This document shows positions 46,801-56,376 of a stretch of 64,000 nucleotides of DNA, piece after piece (positions within the stretch are counted from its first letter, which is position 1; the number at the start of each line of letters is the position of its first letter). Below the pieces are notes generated by a model. It had not been told where the DNA came from and made no database searches. It worked only from the letters and a program-made list of their open reading frames with translations. Made by a program: the position numbers and the translations under genes. This DNA comes from Gallionella sp. (GTDB taxonomy: Bacteria > Pseudomonadota > Gammaproteobacteria > Burkholderiales > Gallionellaceae): positions 1 to 64,000 of the forward strand of contig JAHFRA010000012.1 of assembly GCA_023259035.1 (NCBI GenBank), in the 5' to 3' direction.

Positions 46801-49287
46801 CTATGCTTGCGGACGTTGCGTCTCGATTTGCACCAGAGGTTCATTTTCCACAAACACCTCATGCTGACGCGTACGGCGGCGTGGCGACTGCTGCTCTGAA
46901 TTGTCAGGAGTAATATTTGCTGTAGCGCTGAACCTGCTCGGGTCGGTTTCGATTTGAACCAGGGTTTCACTGCTCCTTGCAATGACCGCCACAGGCACAT
47001 GGGCTTCGCTTGTCACTAATGATGTTGCACTCGACTGCATTCCTGTCGTCGGCATCGCGATGTATTCGGTCGGATAAACAAATCCATCGGGAATAGCAAC
47101 ATATTCCGTTGGCTTGACGGTGGCTGGCGAGACAATCGCCTGTTCATCCGCTTTGTTAACGGCGACAGCTTCGCCATTCGCTGTCGGCATCTCGGTATTT
47201 TGCGCAACGTTGCTACGGTGCTCACGCTCACGGCGACCGCCGCGTCGGCCGCGACGTCGGGCGCCTTCGCGTATGCTGCCATTTTCGGCTTGTTCTGCAG
47301 AAACTGCGATGGCGGCAACCGGGGCTTCTAATGCTGGCCTTTCTTCTGCAGCTACACGCGGTGGACGTGGTGGCCTGGGTTGGCGTGGCTCACGTGGTTC
47401 GCGCGTCTCATGTGGTTTTGCTGCGGCTTCAGCTTGTGCCGGTTTATTGCGCGGTTCGTTGCGGTCACGACCATTGCCGCCTTCGCCATGTTCACCACGC
47501 CCCCCGCGTTCACGGCGTTTGTTGCCTCCTTCATTACGTTCACCGCGTTCAGGACGCGTTGCGTTGCGCGACCTGCTCGCAACCGGTTTCGCCTTGGGTT
47601 GTTCTTCAGCACCCAAAGCTTTGACCCAGCCGAAGAATTTACCGAGAATCGAAGGTTTGGCTGCTTCGGCCTTCATGGGTGCGGGCTGCATCGGGGTGAT
47701 GCCCTGTACTACGGCTTGCGCGCGAGTGTTTTTCTGCTGTTCTTGCACGGAGGTCAGCGGCTTTTCTTCAGTTGGTTTTTCCACCAACTTGTAGCTGGCC
47801 TGCAATACTTCGCCAGTCATGTCGTCAAGACGCAAGCGGTTGATGCTGTAGTTGGGCGTCTCCAGATGCGGGTTGGGAATCAAGGTAACAGCAACTTTCA
47901 GACGCGATTCGATGCGATGGATGTCGGAACGTTTTTCGTTGAGCAGGAAAGTGGCGACATCCACCGGCACTTGTACGTGGATAGCCGTGCTGCTTTCCTT
48001 CATCGCTTCTTCCTGAATGATGCGCAGGATGTGCAGGGCGGAAGACTCCGTGCCGCGTATGTGACCGATGCCGCTGCAACGCGGGCAGGCCATGTAATTG
48101 CTCTCGCCCAAACTGGGTTGTAAACGCTGGCGCGACAGTTCCAGCAGGCCGAAGCGCGAAATCTTGGCGGTCTGCACGCGGGCACGGTCATAGTGCAGCG
48201 AGTCGCGCAGACGGTTTTCCACGTCGCGCTGGTTGCGGCTGCTTTCCATGTCGATGAAGTCGATCACGATCAGCCCGCCCAAGTCGCGCAAGCGCAGTTG
48301 GCGGGCGATTTCTTCCGCCGCCTCGAGGTTGGTATTGAGCGCGGTGGCCTCGATGTCCGAGCCTTTGGTGGCGCGCGCCGAGTTGATGTCGATGGCGGTC
48401 AGCGCTTCGGTATGGTCGATCACGATCGCGCCGCCAGACGGCAGGCGTACTTCACGCGCGTGTGCCGATTCGATCTGGTGTTCGATCTGGAAACGCGAGA
48501 ACAGCGGCACGTCATCCACGTAGCGCTTGATGCGATCCACGTTGTTCGGCATCACCGTGCTCATGAACGCCAGGGCTTGCTGGTAGACATCTTCGGTGTC
48601 GATCAGGATTTCGCCGATTTCCGGGTTGAAGTAGTCGCGGATGGCGCGAACTACCAGGCTGCTTTCCAGATAAATCAGCGACGGGGCTTTTTCAGACTTT
48701 GCCGCGCCTTCAATTGCATCCCACAATTGCTTGAGATAGTTCAGGTCCCATTGCAACTCCTCCTCGTTGCGCCCGATGCCGGCGGTGCGCGCGATGATGC
48801 TCATGCCTTGCGGCACTTCGACATTTGACAGCACTTCGCGCAACTCGTCGCGTTCTTCACCTTCGATGCGGCGCGATACGCCACCACCGCTCGGATTGTT
48901 CGGCATCAGCACAATATAGCGGCCAGCCAAGCTGATGTAGGTGGTCAGTGCCGCGCCCTTGTTACCGCGTTCGTCTTTTTCAACTTGCACCAGTAATTCC
49001 TGGCCTTCGCGCATGGCTTCCTTGATTGAGGGGCGACCGCCGCTGCCGTGCTGGTAATACTGGGGAGCTATTTCCTTGAACGGCAAAAAGCCGTGCCGGT
49101 TGCCGCCGTATTCGACGAAGCAGGCTTCGAGGCTGGGTTCGAGGCGGGTGATAACGGCCTTGTAGATATTGCTTTTGCGTTGTTCCTTGCCGGCGGTTTC
49201 AATGTCGAGGTCGATGAGTTTCTGACCGTCAACAATGGCGACGCGGAGTTCTTCCGGCTGCGTCGCATTGAATAGCATGCGTTTCAT
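46801..49287 (-). CDS. rne: Ribonuclease E/G
   Basis: 828 residues. N-terminal half: S1-type start ([23 protein letters not shown]), catalytic Asp in [15 protein letters not shown] and [15 protein letters not shown], and the zinc link [11 protein letters not shown]-terminal half: basic and low-complexity ([17 protein letters not shown]; then Pro/Arg-rich), the usual scaffold for degradosome partners, ending with the conserved-looking [11 protein letters not shown]. The ATG follows GGGAGG. A long 5' region (467 nt) separates it from rluC, as expected for autoregulated rne. Confidence 0.96.
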   Translation of the reverse strand: MKRMLFNATQPEELRVAIVDGQKLIDLDIETAGKEQRKSNIYKAVITRLEPSLEACFVEYGGNRHGFLPFKEIAPQYYQHGSGGRPSIKEAMREGQELLVQVEKDERGNKGAALTTYISLAGRYIVLMPNNPSGGGVSRRIEGEERDELREVLSNVEVPQGMSIIARTAGIGRNEEELQWDLNYLKQLWDAIEGAAKSEKAPSLIYLESSLVVRAIRDYFNPEIGEILIDTEDVYQQALAFMSTVMPNNVDRIKRYVDDVPLFSRFQIEHQIESAHAREVRLPSGGAIVIDHTEALTAIDINSARATKGSDIEATALNTNLEAAEEIARQLRLRDLGGLIVIDFIDMESSRNQRDVENRLRDSLHYDRARVQTAKISRFGLLELSRQRLQPSLGESNYMACPRCSGIGHIRGTESSALHILRIIQEEAMKESSTAIHVQVPVDVATFLLNEKRSDIHRIESRLKVAVTLIPNPHLETPNYSINRLRLDDMTGEVLQASYKLVEKPTEEKPLTSVQEQQKNTRAQAVVQGITPMQPAPMKAEAAKPSILGKFFGWVKALGAEEQPKAKPVASRSRNATRPERGERNEGGNKRRERGGRGEHGEGGNGRDRNEPRNKPAQAEAAAKPHETREPREPRQPRPPRPPRVAAEERPALEAPVAAIAVSAEQAENGSIREGARRRGRRGGRREREHRSNVAQNTEMPTANGEAVAVNKADEQAIVSPATVKPTEYVAIPDGFVYPTEYIAMPTTGMQSSATSLVTSEAHVPVAVIARSSETLVQIETDPSRFSATANITPDNSEQQSPRRRTRQHEVFVENEPLVQIETQRPQA

Positions 49288-49754
49288 TATGTTGCCTCCC
49301 GCGCTCTGACACGGGCGAGACCAAGCTACACGCGGTTAGGCGTGAGAGAGGAGCAATCGTGCAAACAGATGTAGTTTGTGCAAACGGTTGGTCAAATCAG
49401 TTCTCTATCAGTAGCCGGTCTTAGAAATATTGTTCTCCAGAACTTCTGCCGCAGTGGTTGCAGGGTGCATTGCTGCACTTGCCTTTCTGACTGCTCCAGA
49501 AGTTCCTCGGGGTGTGAGGCAGCAGTGGCTGTCTCACTAAAAATCCACAGGTGCTTTGAGCGCATAAATCAATTACTATCGCTACTGGTTCCGGTGAGCG
49601 ATATTAACCGGGCTGCGGCTGGGAGGGTGGCGGCACATTGCGCCGTCGCTTGCGCCAAAATTACTCTTGGCGGCCAGTTTTTATGGCGAGGGAATAAAAT
49701 TACATCCCAAACTTACCCAATCCCAAAACGCGCGAGCGGCGAAGTATAAGCAAA
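49288..49754. other. Divergent rne-rluC intergenic region
   Basis: No convincing gene in these 467 bases. The arrangement matches other proteobacteria in which the long untranslated leader of rne controls its own decay. Several Cys/Ser/Leu-rich open frames lack ribosome binding sites. I could not single out promoters with confidence. Confidence 0.6.
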
Positions 49755-50705
49755 ATGAATGGTTTAAGCAAAGAATCGGTTTCTTTTCTTACGGTTGATG
49801 AAAGTGGCGACGCTCAGCGCATCGATAATTTCCTGTTCCGTCTTCTGAAGGGCGTGCCCAAAAGCCACGTTTATCAGATTCTGCGCGGTGGTGAGGTGCG
49901 TGTGAACAAGAAGCGCGTCAAGCAGACCTACCGGCTGCAGCTGGGTGACCTGTTGCGCATCCCGCCGATCCGTGTGGCGGAAAAGCATGAGGCAGAACAG
50001 GCGCACATCCCGGCGGTGGAATTCCCGGTCATTTATGAGGACGACGCGCTGGTGGTAGTGAACAAACCTTCCGGCGTGGCGGTGCATGGCGGTAGCGGAG
50101 TCAGCTTCGGCGTCATCGAACAAATGCGCCACGCACGCCCGCAGGCCAAATTTCTGGAATTGGTGCACCGCCTCGACCGTGAAACCTCCGGCGTGCTGCT
50201 GCTGGCGAAAAAGCGTTCCGCCCTCACCGCGATGCACGAGATCATGCGCGAGGGCAACAGTGACAAGCGTTATTACACGCTGGTGTTGGGGCAATGGAAG
50301 AACGCCAAACAGCACGTCAAACTGCCGCTACACAAGTTCGACACCCCGCAGAACGAGAAGCGCGTGATGGTCAGGGAGGACGGACAAGCCTCGCATACGA
50401 TCTTTACTCTGCTAAAAAGCTGGCCGGAATTCAGCTTGCTGGAAGCTCAACTCAAAACCGGACGAACCCACCAAATTCGCGTACATCTCTCACACCTCGG
50501 CTTCCCGATTGCCGGAGACGACAAATACGGCGATTTCGCGCGCAACAAGGAATTGATGAAAAAGGGGCTGAAGAGGATGTTCCTGCATGCGCACAGCATT
50601 GCGTTTGCACATCCGCTGACAGGAGCGCCGATGCAATTGGTCGCGCCGCTGGCGAAGGAATTAGAGAGTTTTATTGCGAAACTGGATACGGGTGCGGGTG
50701 TGTAA
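49755..50705 (+). CDS. rluC: 23S rRNA pseudouridine synthase RluC
   Basis: Makes pseudouridines 955, 2504 and 2580 in 23S rRNA. 316 residues: an N-terminal S4 RNA-binding domain (RIDNFLFRLLKGVPKSHVYQILRGGEVRVN) and the catalytic block LVHRLDRETSGVLLLAKK with the active Asp, then LKTGRTHQIRVHLSHLGFPIAGD. Start ATG at 49755; ribosome binding site weak. Divergent from rne, a conserved arrangement. Confidence 0.95.
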   Translation: MNGLSKESVSFLTVDESGDAQRIDNFLFRLLKGVPKSHVYQILRGGEVRVNKKRVKQTYRLQLGDLLRIPPIRVAEKHEAEQAHIPAVEFPVIYEDDALVVVNKPSGVAVHGGSGVSFGVIEQMRHARPQAKFLELVHRLDRETSGVLLLAKKRSALTAMHEIMREGNSDKRYYTLVLGQWKNAKQHVKLPLHKFDTPQNEKRVMVREDGQASHTIFTLLKSWPEFSLLEAQLKTGRTHQIRVHLSHLGFPIAGDDKYGDFARNKELMKKGLKRMFLHAHSIAFAHPLTGAPMQLVAPLAKELESFIAKLDTGAGV

Positions 50706-51111
50706 TTAAAAAAGCAACTTCGCCGGGAACAACGGAACAACCCGGCAGCTAGTTACGTTCTTTATGTCTCGCCAAAATACCCCAACCCGCCACCCCTTTG
50801 GGATTCCCTGCGTTGCTCGTCTGGTCAGGCGGCTGTGCAGCTCGCTCTACGTACTCAAACAGTGCTCGTCGACATCCCCTATACCCAGCTACACGACAAG
50901 TCGTTCCCTCGGCTTTTTACCCTTCACAAGCCTGGTCGCATGATATGCCACAGCTTTATATCTGGCGGTGAGGTCAGTAAATGCAAAGGCACTGTTGCAA
51001 GAGAGGTATCTGTAGCAGCAATTTCCGTGTCCAACCACTCACCATGCTTATTCAGATACTGTAGGTTTTCTTTCATAGTTTCGATACCACGCCACCAATT
51101 CAATTGCTCGC
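50706..51111. other. Non-coding interval downstream of rluC
   Basis: About 406 bases in which I see no supported gene, strong hairpin or repeat. Short open frames exist on both strands without ribosome binding sites. The convergent genes rluC and the small lipoprotein both end towards it. Confidence 0.5.
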
Positions 51112-51300
51112 TTATTTGTCGTCAGCGCTTCCCGCAACTGCTTTAACGCCTGCAGCTGCAACATCAACAGTCGTTCCAACCACTGTGGCGCCGACCTCGA
51201 CGGTCGTGGCAACCACGGTAACTGCAGCATCAGCTACAGCAACAACCGCGCAGCCATTGCATAAAATGGAGAGCAGTGAGACAAGGAAGCAAGTGCGCAT
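51112..51300 (-). CDS. Small Val/Ala/Thr-rich lipoprotein, 62 aa
   Basis: A lipoprotein signal MRTCFLVSLLSILCNGC with the lipobox Cys at position 17 is followed by a short mature part of repetitive Val/Thr/Ala (VVATTVEVGATVVGTTVDVAAAGVKAV). This fits a family of very small proteobacterial lipoproteins with TTVDVA repeats, function unknown. The ATG is preceded by GGGGAAGCCCGC. It lies 24 nt after the parvulin gene on the same strand and is likely co-transcribed with it. Confidence 0.75.
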   Translation of the reverse strand: MRTCFLVSLLSILCNGCAVVAVADAAVTVVATTVEVGATVVGTTVDVAAAGVKAVAGSADDK

Positions 51301-51324
51301 GCGGGCTTCCCCTTTATGGCGAGA

Positions 51325-52236
51325 TTATTTGCTCTGCTCAGCGGGTTTGCTTTCCTTGTGTTGTGTAATGGCATTAGGTTGTGAAATTGCCGGGGCGGCA
51401 GCTTGGGCGATTTCAATCTTCGCTTTCGCCTTCAGATCATCAAACAATTTTTTCAAGTTCTGCTGTTGCACTTGCTTTTGTAGTGCAGACTTAACTTGAT
51501 CCAAGGTTGGAATCGTTTTCGGACGGGAATCCTCCAGCAAGATGACGTGATAGCCGAATTGCGATTTGACCGGTTCTTCATTGAATTTGCCTTTTGCCAG
51601 CTTTGCCAATGCCGCGCCGAATTCCGGTACCATGCTACGCGGATCGAACCAGCCCAAATCACCACCGTTGGCTTTGGATCCGGCGTCTTTGGATTTTTCC
51701 TTTGCCAAAGACTCAAAGGCTTTAGGGTTTTTCGTCAGCTTGGCGATGATGTCCTTGGCTTCGGCTTCTTTCTCCACCAGAATATGACGCGCCTTGTATT
51801 CGCTGCCGACCATTTGACCTTTGATTTTTTCGTACTCGGCTTTCAGCATTTCATCGCTGACGGGATTGTTTTTCATGTAGTCCTGAATGAAAGCGTTGGC
51901 CAGGATGGATTGCTGGTTCAAATCGATCCGATCCAATACTTCAGGCGTCTTATCCAACCCTTTCTTAATGGCTTCCTGTGAGAGAAGGAGTTGCGTCGAC
52001 AGCTGCTCTATAATTTCTTTGCGCATCTCAGGATTATCTGGTTGTCCATGACGCTGCTTAGCCAACATGTCTACGCGTTCTTCGCTGATAACGGTGCCGT
52101 TCACAGTGGCTGCAATGGAAGTCTTGGAGGATACTGCGGCTTTCGTGTGGTCGGCGGAATTGCATGCGCACAGAATAAATACTGCGCCAATCGTCAGAAT
52201 GCATGAACTGGGCAACATTATATTTGGCAACCTCAT
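51325..52236 (-). CDS. Parvulin-type peptidyl-prolyl isomerase lipoprotein (PpiC/PrsA-like)
   Basis: 303 residues: a lipoprotein signal (LTIGAVFILCACNS), an N-terminal SurA-like helical chaperone region, and a PpiC rotamase domain at about 150-245 with YKARHILVEKEAEAKDII, GSKANGGDLGWFDPRSMVPEF and FGYHVILLEDSRP. Extracytoplasmic folding is its role. Start MRLPNIMLPSSC at 52236 after AAGGAT. The C-terminal tail (QPNAITQHKESKPAEQSK) is polar. Similar to foldases linked to exopolysaccharide export in related bacteria (EpsD type), but no such cluster is nearby. Confidence 0.9.
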   Translation of the reverse strand: MRLPNIMLPSSCILTIGAVFILCACNSADHTKAAVSSKTSIAATVNGTVISEERVDMLAKQRHGQPDNPEMRKEIIEQLSTQLLLSQEAIKKGLDKTPEVLDRIDLNQQSILANAFIQDYMKNNPVSDEMLKAEYEKIKGQMVGSEYKARHILVEKEAEAKDIIAKLTKNPKAFESLAKEKSKDAGSKANGGDLGWFDPRSMVPEFGAALAKLAKGKFNEEPVKSQFGYHVILLEDSRPKTIPTLDQVKSALQKQVQQQNLKKLFDDLKAKAKIEIAQAAAPAISQPNAITQHKESKPAEQSK

Positions 52237-52281
52237 ATAAAATCCTTTCAAGTAATTTGAATCGAGACGTTAAGTTAAATG

Positions 52282-52300
52282 CCCCCGGCAGAGCCGGGGG
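52282..52300. repeat. CCCCCGGC hairpin upstream of the parvulin gene
   Basis: CCCCCGGC and GCCGGGGG form a perfect 8-bp stem around AGA. This short hairpin type is often found between genes as a dispersed repeat. It lies in the leader of the parvulin gene, so an effect on that mRNA is possible; no T-tract makes it a terminator. Confidence 0.6.
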
Positions 52301-52655
52301 TTACCTTACTGAATTAAGACCACTTTGTATTCATTCTGATACTTGCAAACACATCACCAATTGGCGGAATAATTCCGCTTAAGTTTTTTCCGTTAAGGCA
52401 TGCAAGAGTGGGTGGTGGGTGATTGCGCATCGACCGGAAATTTATACCGACCTACGGAGAGTGCCCTACGCATGGCTTCGGTTATGCCAACCTACGGGGT
52501 TCACTGTGGACTTTCCTGTGCAGAACTACGTGCTGCCCCCTATGCCGACACACCACTGACTAATACAAACTATTGTATATCGATCTGTGGAACTATCCTA
52601 AAATTGCCAGCCCAATGACTAATTTAACTGATTGATTTCGCATTTAAGATTTATT

Positions 52656-52701
52656 TGGCTCCCCGATCTAGACTCGAACCAGGGACCTGCGGATTAACAG
52701 T
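52656..52701 (-). repeat. Duplicated 3' half of tRNA-Asn (attachment-site-like)
   Basis: 46 bases match the 3' part of the intact tRNA-Asn at 56029-56074, from the CCA end through the anticodon loop, with two differences (GATCTAG for GACCTGG). Identity stops abruptly inside the anticodon loop. Same orientation as the real gene, 3.4 kb away. This is the classic footprint of an element that integrated at a tRNA 3' end. No integrase gene is left in between. Confidence 0.85.
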
Positions 52702-53063
52702 ACAGACAACAAATTATTTTATAATTAGTACATTGAAGGATTTTAAGTAGTTTTTTCCGGTGTCATTGCCCTAACTTGCCGCACCGAACCTATACCGGAC
52801 CAAATTGCCTCGGCATTATATATGCTTTTTCAGAACTCCATCCAAAACAATTGCATAGTGTCAGTGTCGCCGAACTGAAACCGAGCATCGGAAAAAATGG
52901 GGGCGGAAGGGGTAGCAGAATCTGCGGAACTGAAATTCTGGGGATGCCCAAAAAGTGGCTCAAGTCGAACCTGCCGGGGCACCGGATGGGGTAGCCGGGT
53001 TGCAGCGTTATTTTTGAATCACTACTACATCATCTGCTAAATATTTTGATTTTTAAATCCGGG

Positions 53064-53204
53064 CTATTTTGCAGTAGATGAAGAATCTGGAGGCGGGGAG
53101 CTAGGTGCTGTAGATGTTTCATCTGGATGTATATCACACGCAATAGCTTCAGCTAACGCCGCAAGGCTCATCATCATAATCAAAGAAACTACTAATTTTT
53201 TCAT
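53064..53204 (-). CDS. Small exported protein, 46 aa
   Basis: Starts MKKLVVSLIMMMSLAALAEAIA after AGGAGGCATT, an excellent ribosome binding site. The signal peptide is followed by a short Ser/Pro/Asp-rich mature part (CDIHPDETSTAPSSPPPDSSS). A Cys comes soon after the hydrophobic core, so a lipoprotein is possible. The family is not recognised. It lies within the tRNA-Asn island, 53 nt after another small exported protein on the same strand. Confidence 0.65.
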   Translation of the reverse strand: MKKLVVSLIMMMSLAALAEAIACDIHPDETSTAPSSPPPDSSSTAK

Positions 53205-53257
53205 AATGCCTCCTAAATAAAAAATCGAACCACAGTAAAACTGACTCACTTATACCT

Positions 53258-53542
53258 CTATTTTTGCGGTTTGGCTGCTTCCCATTGTGCCTTCTGCTGT
53301 TGCTGAAGAGATTCCATCGCTTTACGCTCTTGCTCTTCGCAAGGTTTCATCTGATCGTGATTAGTTGCAGCGTTTACACAGCTCAATGCATTCTGCAGGA
53401 TAGAAATCCTGCCTTGCATGCCATCCACCTTAATCTGTTTCATCTTGGCAAACATTTCATGCTGTTTTGCATCATCCCCCATCGCATACACAGTAGATGA
53501 AGCGAATGCTAAAACTAAAATTGCAACGATACGGATGTTCAT
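53258..53542 (-). CDS. Small exported helical protein, 94 aa
   Basis: Signal peptide MNIRIVAILVLAFASSTVYA then MGDDAKQHEMFAKMKQIKVDG, with a helical, Gln/Lys-rich remainder and two cysteines (NALSCVNAA and MKPCEEQ) that could form one disulphide. AAGGAG stands 8 nt before the ATG at 53542. Such small periplasmic proteins with paired Cys occur in many betaproteobacteria; function unknown. Part of the tRNA-Asn island. Confidence 0.7.
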   Translation of the reverse strand: MNIRIVAILVLAFASSTVYAMGDDAKQHEMFAKMKQIKVDGMQGRISILQNALSCVNAATNHDQMKPCEEQERKAMESLQQQQKAQWEAAKPQK

Positions 53543-54061
53543 GATCATGCTCCTTATAGATGTTGAATCCATTAATGTTTGACTTGACAGACCCTATCCT
53601 TAATCTCTGTTCAATCTTCCCTGATATTGGTTAATGTGTCAAAGAAGAGTTGGGCAGTCCTTTGAATACACACCGAGGATCATGCGTTAGTTTTTTCAGG
53701 GATTCAGTTTTTGCTACCCATCCACCCCCCAAAAACCGCGCCCGCAAAGACTCCCAGAGGGTACTACTATGGCACACGGCGGGGTAGTTGCGAGGGTGGG
53801 CGGGAATTTTCCAGAAGTTTGACAGGGGGATATGGCAGAATGAACAGCAGGTCAGTGCCAATTCCGGACGGTCGCGGTTGCTATTCCATCGCGGTTGCTG
53901 TTCCATTGACGTAATGTCACTATGAGCGCCATTCTTTTAGGTCGCACAAGGGGTCGTGCTCATGTCTGAACAGAACATGATATGGTGGACACATTGGGCT
54001 TTCCGAGTACGAAGCCACGCCGTGTGTAGCCCAAGAATTGTCAGGCTCCTTGCTAACTAAA
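53543..54061. other. Gene-free interval inside the tRNA-Asn island
   Basis: 519 bases without a supported gene. A short direct repeat (CGCGGTTGCT followed by TTCCAT) occurs at 53872-53889 and 53891-53908. No transposase remnant could be read. The next gene on plus starts without a clear ribosome binding site, so its promoter or true start may lie here. Confidence 0.5.
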
Positions 54062-54619
54062 ATGACCAAAATGGAGGAAAAGAATACCCCAGCGCCGCGC
54101 CCATGGATTCGTCTTTGGGCGCGAAGTATTGATTATTTCTTTTGGGCTGTGATTATCTATTTCCTAATGCGCATAGCATACGATGCGGACGCAATTGCCA
54201 TCCAAGAATACAAGCTGATTAGATTGTATCCGTTGCTGGTAGCGTTTACCTGGGCGCTGGTGGAGCCCATCGTGTTAGTGGTGTTCGGCACGACCATTGG
54301 CAAGGCACTCCTGAGGGTCAGATTGGCCCATCAGTCCAATGAGAATCTTTCAAGGGTGAACTTGGGTGCCCTGTTCCAACGATCCATGTCCGTCTGGCTA
54401 AAGGGGGTGGGCATTGGATATCTTGTCGCAACGTTGATTACTGGACTTCTCAGCTATAGAAACCTGAAATCTCACGGTGAGACAAGCTGGGATCGTGACT
54501 ACGGGTTTACCGTGACTCATGGGAAGGTCGGCTACGTCGGGGGCAGCGTGGCAACGATAATTAGTCTAGTTGGGATGATTTTTATTCTGTTTTGGATATT
54601 TGTCCAGATTATGCATTAG
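54062..54619 (+). CDS. RDD-family membrane protein
   Basis: 185 residues with the RDD signature at the first helix (RPWIRLWARSIDYFFWAVIIYF), a second helix with ALVEPIVLVVFGTTIGKALL, the loop VRLAHQSNEN, and two or three further helices ending IFVQIMH. RDD proteins have been linked to ion exchange or envelope quality, but most are uncharacterised. The start is uncertain: ATGs at 54062 and 54071 and an upstream TTG are all without good ribosome binding sites. Located in the tRNA-Asn island. Confidence 0.8.
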   Translation: MTKMEEKNTPAPRPWIRLWARSIDYFFWAVIIYFLMRIAYDADAIAIQEYKLIRLYPLLVAFTWALVEPIVLVVFGTTIGKALLRVRLAHQSNENLSRVNLGALFQRSMSVWLKGVGIGYLVATLITGLLSYRNLKSHGETSWDRDYGFTVTHGKVGYVGGSVATIISLVGMIFILFWIFVQIMH

Positions 54620-54741
54620 AAATAATTGTCATTACTCGCTGAGCAATTTCACGTTCAGCAATGCCTTAGTTCGGCCACTTTCCGTCAGTCGCCAACGGCA
54701 GCTTTCAGTTAATTAATTCGATGAGAATTAGGAGAATCTAA

Positions 54742-54864
54742 ATGTGCTGCCAACACAATAGCAATTCGGGACGTAACGAAATATACAATTCGCTGGAAAT
54801 ATGGATTCTGTTTTGTGCCTGTTTGTTTTTAATCAATGGATGTGCAATAGCTGATCCGTTATAA
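54742..54864 (+). CDS. Very small membrane protein or lipoprotein, 40 aa
   Basis: The ATG has AGGAG 7 nt upstream. The product MCCQHNSNSGRNEIYNSLE is followed by one hydrophobic helix (IWILFCACLFLINGCAIA) that ends with a lipobox-like NGC only eight residues from the C-terminus. The stop lies 2 nt before the ATG of the next gene, a coupling distance. It might be a leader peptide for that gene, or an anchor peptide. No homologues come to mind. Confidence 0.5.
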   Translation: MCCQHNSNSGRNEIYNSLEIWILFCACLFLINGCAIADPL

Positions 54865-54866
54865 CG

Positions 54867-55517
54867 ATGCGGAAATTTATCTATCTACTTTGCGGTCTGC
54901 TTGCGCTGACTTTGCAGTTATCTCCGGCTTCGGCGGTTGAGTTCAATCAAAACGATCCGGATACATGGTCTCCCGCATATTTAAGATATATCGCATCACA
55001 ATCACATTGGTTTGCGGGCGGGCAGCCTGGCAACTTTTTCATCATCGTCTGCAATCCCGACTTCATCAACTTCAGTCACATTCGTAATTTGGAACATCTG
55101 GCCTCACTTCAGGAGGCCCATCTCAGGGGTTATGACGATAGTCAGTACACCTGCATACAAAAAAACTCACTTCGGCTTGATCGGCCTTCTGGTCAATACA
55201 AGGCTCAGCAACCCACGGACGCAGAATACGATAAAGAACTTGATGGTTGGTTCGCGGCATCGTATAGGGTAGTCAAAGAGGATGCCAACTCGCAGATTGT
55301 GGAAGTGCGCTATAGGAATCACCTCGAAGAAATTTACGATTCATTTTTCAAATATGAGATCAGGGCTGACAAGATCATCCCCATGGAAAGTTGGGTTGTC
55401 GACAAATGGCTTGCTCTGCTCATTGTCGGTGCCATCTTCATCTCCGTATTGTTTCTTTTCGTAATCGGTGTATTCAGGCTATTCCGTTTCCTGAAGTCTC
55501 GCGATGCAAAGCGCTAA
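54867..55517 (+). CDS. Exported protein with C-terminal membrane helix, 216 aa
   Basis: Signal peptide MRKFIYLLCGLLALTLQLSPASA, a periplasmic domain (NDPDTWSPAYLRYIASQSHWF; later DKELDGWFAASYRVVKEDANSQ) with two cysteines, and one C-terminal helix (WLALLIVGAIFISVLFLFVIGVFRLF) followed by a basic tail. This is a type I topology anchored in the inner membrane. The family is not recognised. It is the largest gene with no assignment in the tRNA-Asn island. Confidence 0.75.
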   Translation: MRKFIYLLCGLLALTLQLSPASAVEFNQNDPDTWSPAYLRYIASQSHWFAGGQPGNFFIIVCNPDFINFSHIRNLEHLASLQEAHLRGYDDSQYTCIQKNSLRLDRPSGQYKAQQPTDAEYDKELDGWFAASYRVVKEDANSQIVEVRYRNHLEEIYDSFFKYEIRADKIIPMESWVVDKWLALLIVGAIFISVLFLFVIGVFRLFRFLKSRDAKR

Positions 55518-55572
55518 CAACCAACCGCAATGTCCACGGTGCGGAATCTCGCCCTTGTAAATTGGCGGCTAT

Positions 55573-55857
55573 ATGCCCATTGAAACTACACATCCTTCAA
55601 GTCTGCTGCGCAAGGTGATCGGGGTCTTCATGACCGCAGCCCTGATTTGCTTGGTGTTGATGTTTTCTGTACTGATATTTGTGGCCGTCTTGACTGTCGG
55701 AGCAATGGCATGGGGTTATCTGTGGTGGAAAACCCGTGGTCTGAGAAAACAGATGCGCAACCACCCCTTAGGTGACGAGGTGATTAGGGGCGAGGTGATT
55801 GAGGGTGAGGTGATTCGTGTGGCTGATGCTGATACAAGGGCATCCCAGAACCCGTGA
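55573..55857 (+). CDS. Small membrane protein with EVI-G repeats, 94 aa
   Basis: One long hydrophobic region (GVFMTAALICLVLMFSVLIFVAVLTVGAMAWGYLWW) is followed by the basic KTRGLRKQMR and then a repeat of EVIRG-EVIEG-EVIRV coded by three near-identical 15-base units. Proteins with this GxLWWKTRxLRxQM pattern occur widely in betaproteobacteria, so it may be a core gene caught in the island or a recruited copy. Function unknown. Confidence 0.7.
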   Translation: MPIETTHPSSLLRKVIGVFMTAALICLVLMFSVLIFVAVLTVGAMAWGYLWWKTRGLRKQMRNHPLGDEVIRGEVIEGEVIRVADADTRASQNP

Positions 55858-56028
55858 CCCATGCAGACCCACGGACTTTTCAATACCAACTACGGCTGCA
55901 CCTGCAATACCGACCCACGGACTTTCAGTATTATAATCCCCCCGGAAATGCAAAAAACCACCCGAAGAGGTGGTCTAATAGTCCGCATATCACAATATAA
56001 CTGCATGATTTATTAATTGAAATTTTCT

Positions 56029-56104
56029 TGGCTCCCCGACCTGGACTCGAACCAGGGACCTGCGGATTAACAGTCCGTCGCTCTACCGGCTGAGCTATCA
56101 GGGA
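56029..56104 (-). tRNA. tRNA-Asn (anticodon GTT)
   Basis: 76 bases on minus including an encoded CCA. The acceptor TCCCTGA pairs with TCGGGGA (one G-T), the D-arm has AGCTCAGCCGGTAGAGC, the anticodon loop CTGTTAA puts GTT at 56071-56069, and the T-arm is GGTTCGAGTCC. It forms the right border of a 3.4-kb segment whose left border is a copy of its 3' half. Confidence 0.97.
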
Positions 56105-56376
56105 ATGAAGAGGTGCGCATGATAGAGATTTTGCCATGCTTGGTCAACCTCAAATTTGGTTTTTTATGAGGCAGTTAAAGCGCCTTCTGGATTGCTCAGC
56201 CCTGCTGATACTAGTTATAGCCAAGCAAAATACGCTGGGCAAGTCTTTGGCTATGCCGGTGGCAATTTAACTCGGAAAGCACGACAAAATATAATGGGAA
56301 ACAGGGTACGCCAAGTGAGCCCGCAAAAAAATAGTTTTCATTGGAGATATAGGGTTGCTATCAGTTAGAATGCCGC

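Larger units (their letters stand above)
52237..53063. other. AT-rich gene-poor stretch at left end of the tRNA-Asn island
   Basis: 827 bases without a supported gene. It holds a strong hairpin at 52282-52300 and the tRNA-Asn fragment at 52656-52701. Base composition drops well below that of the flanking housekeeping genes from about 52600 on. A plus-strand frame at 52776-52994 ends in a basic segment (KKWLKSNLPGHRMG) but has no ribosome binding site and was not called. Confidence 0.6.

Noticed and set aside
52776..52994. 72-residue plus-strand frame ending KKWLKSNLPGHRMG
   Set aside because: No ribosome binding site and no family match; it lies in an eroded island border.
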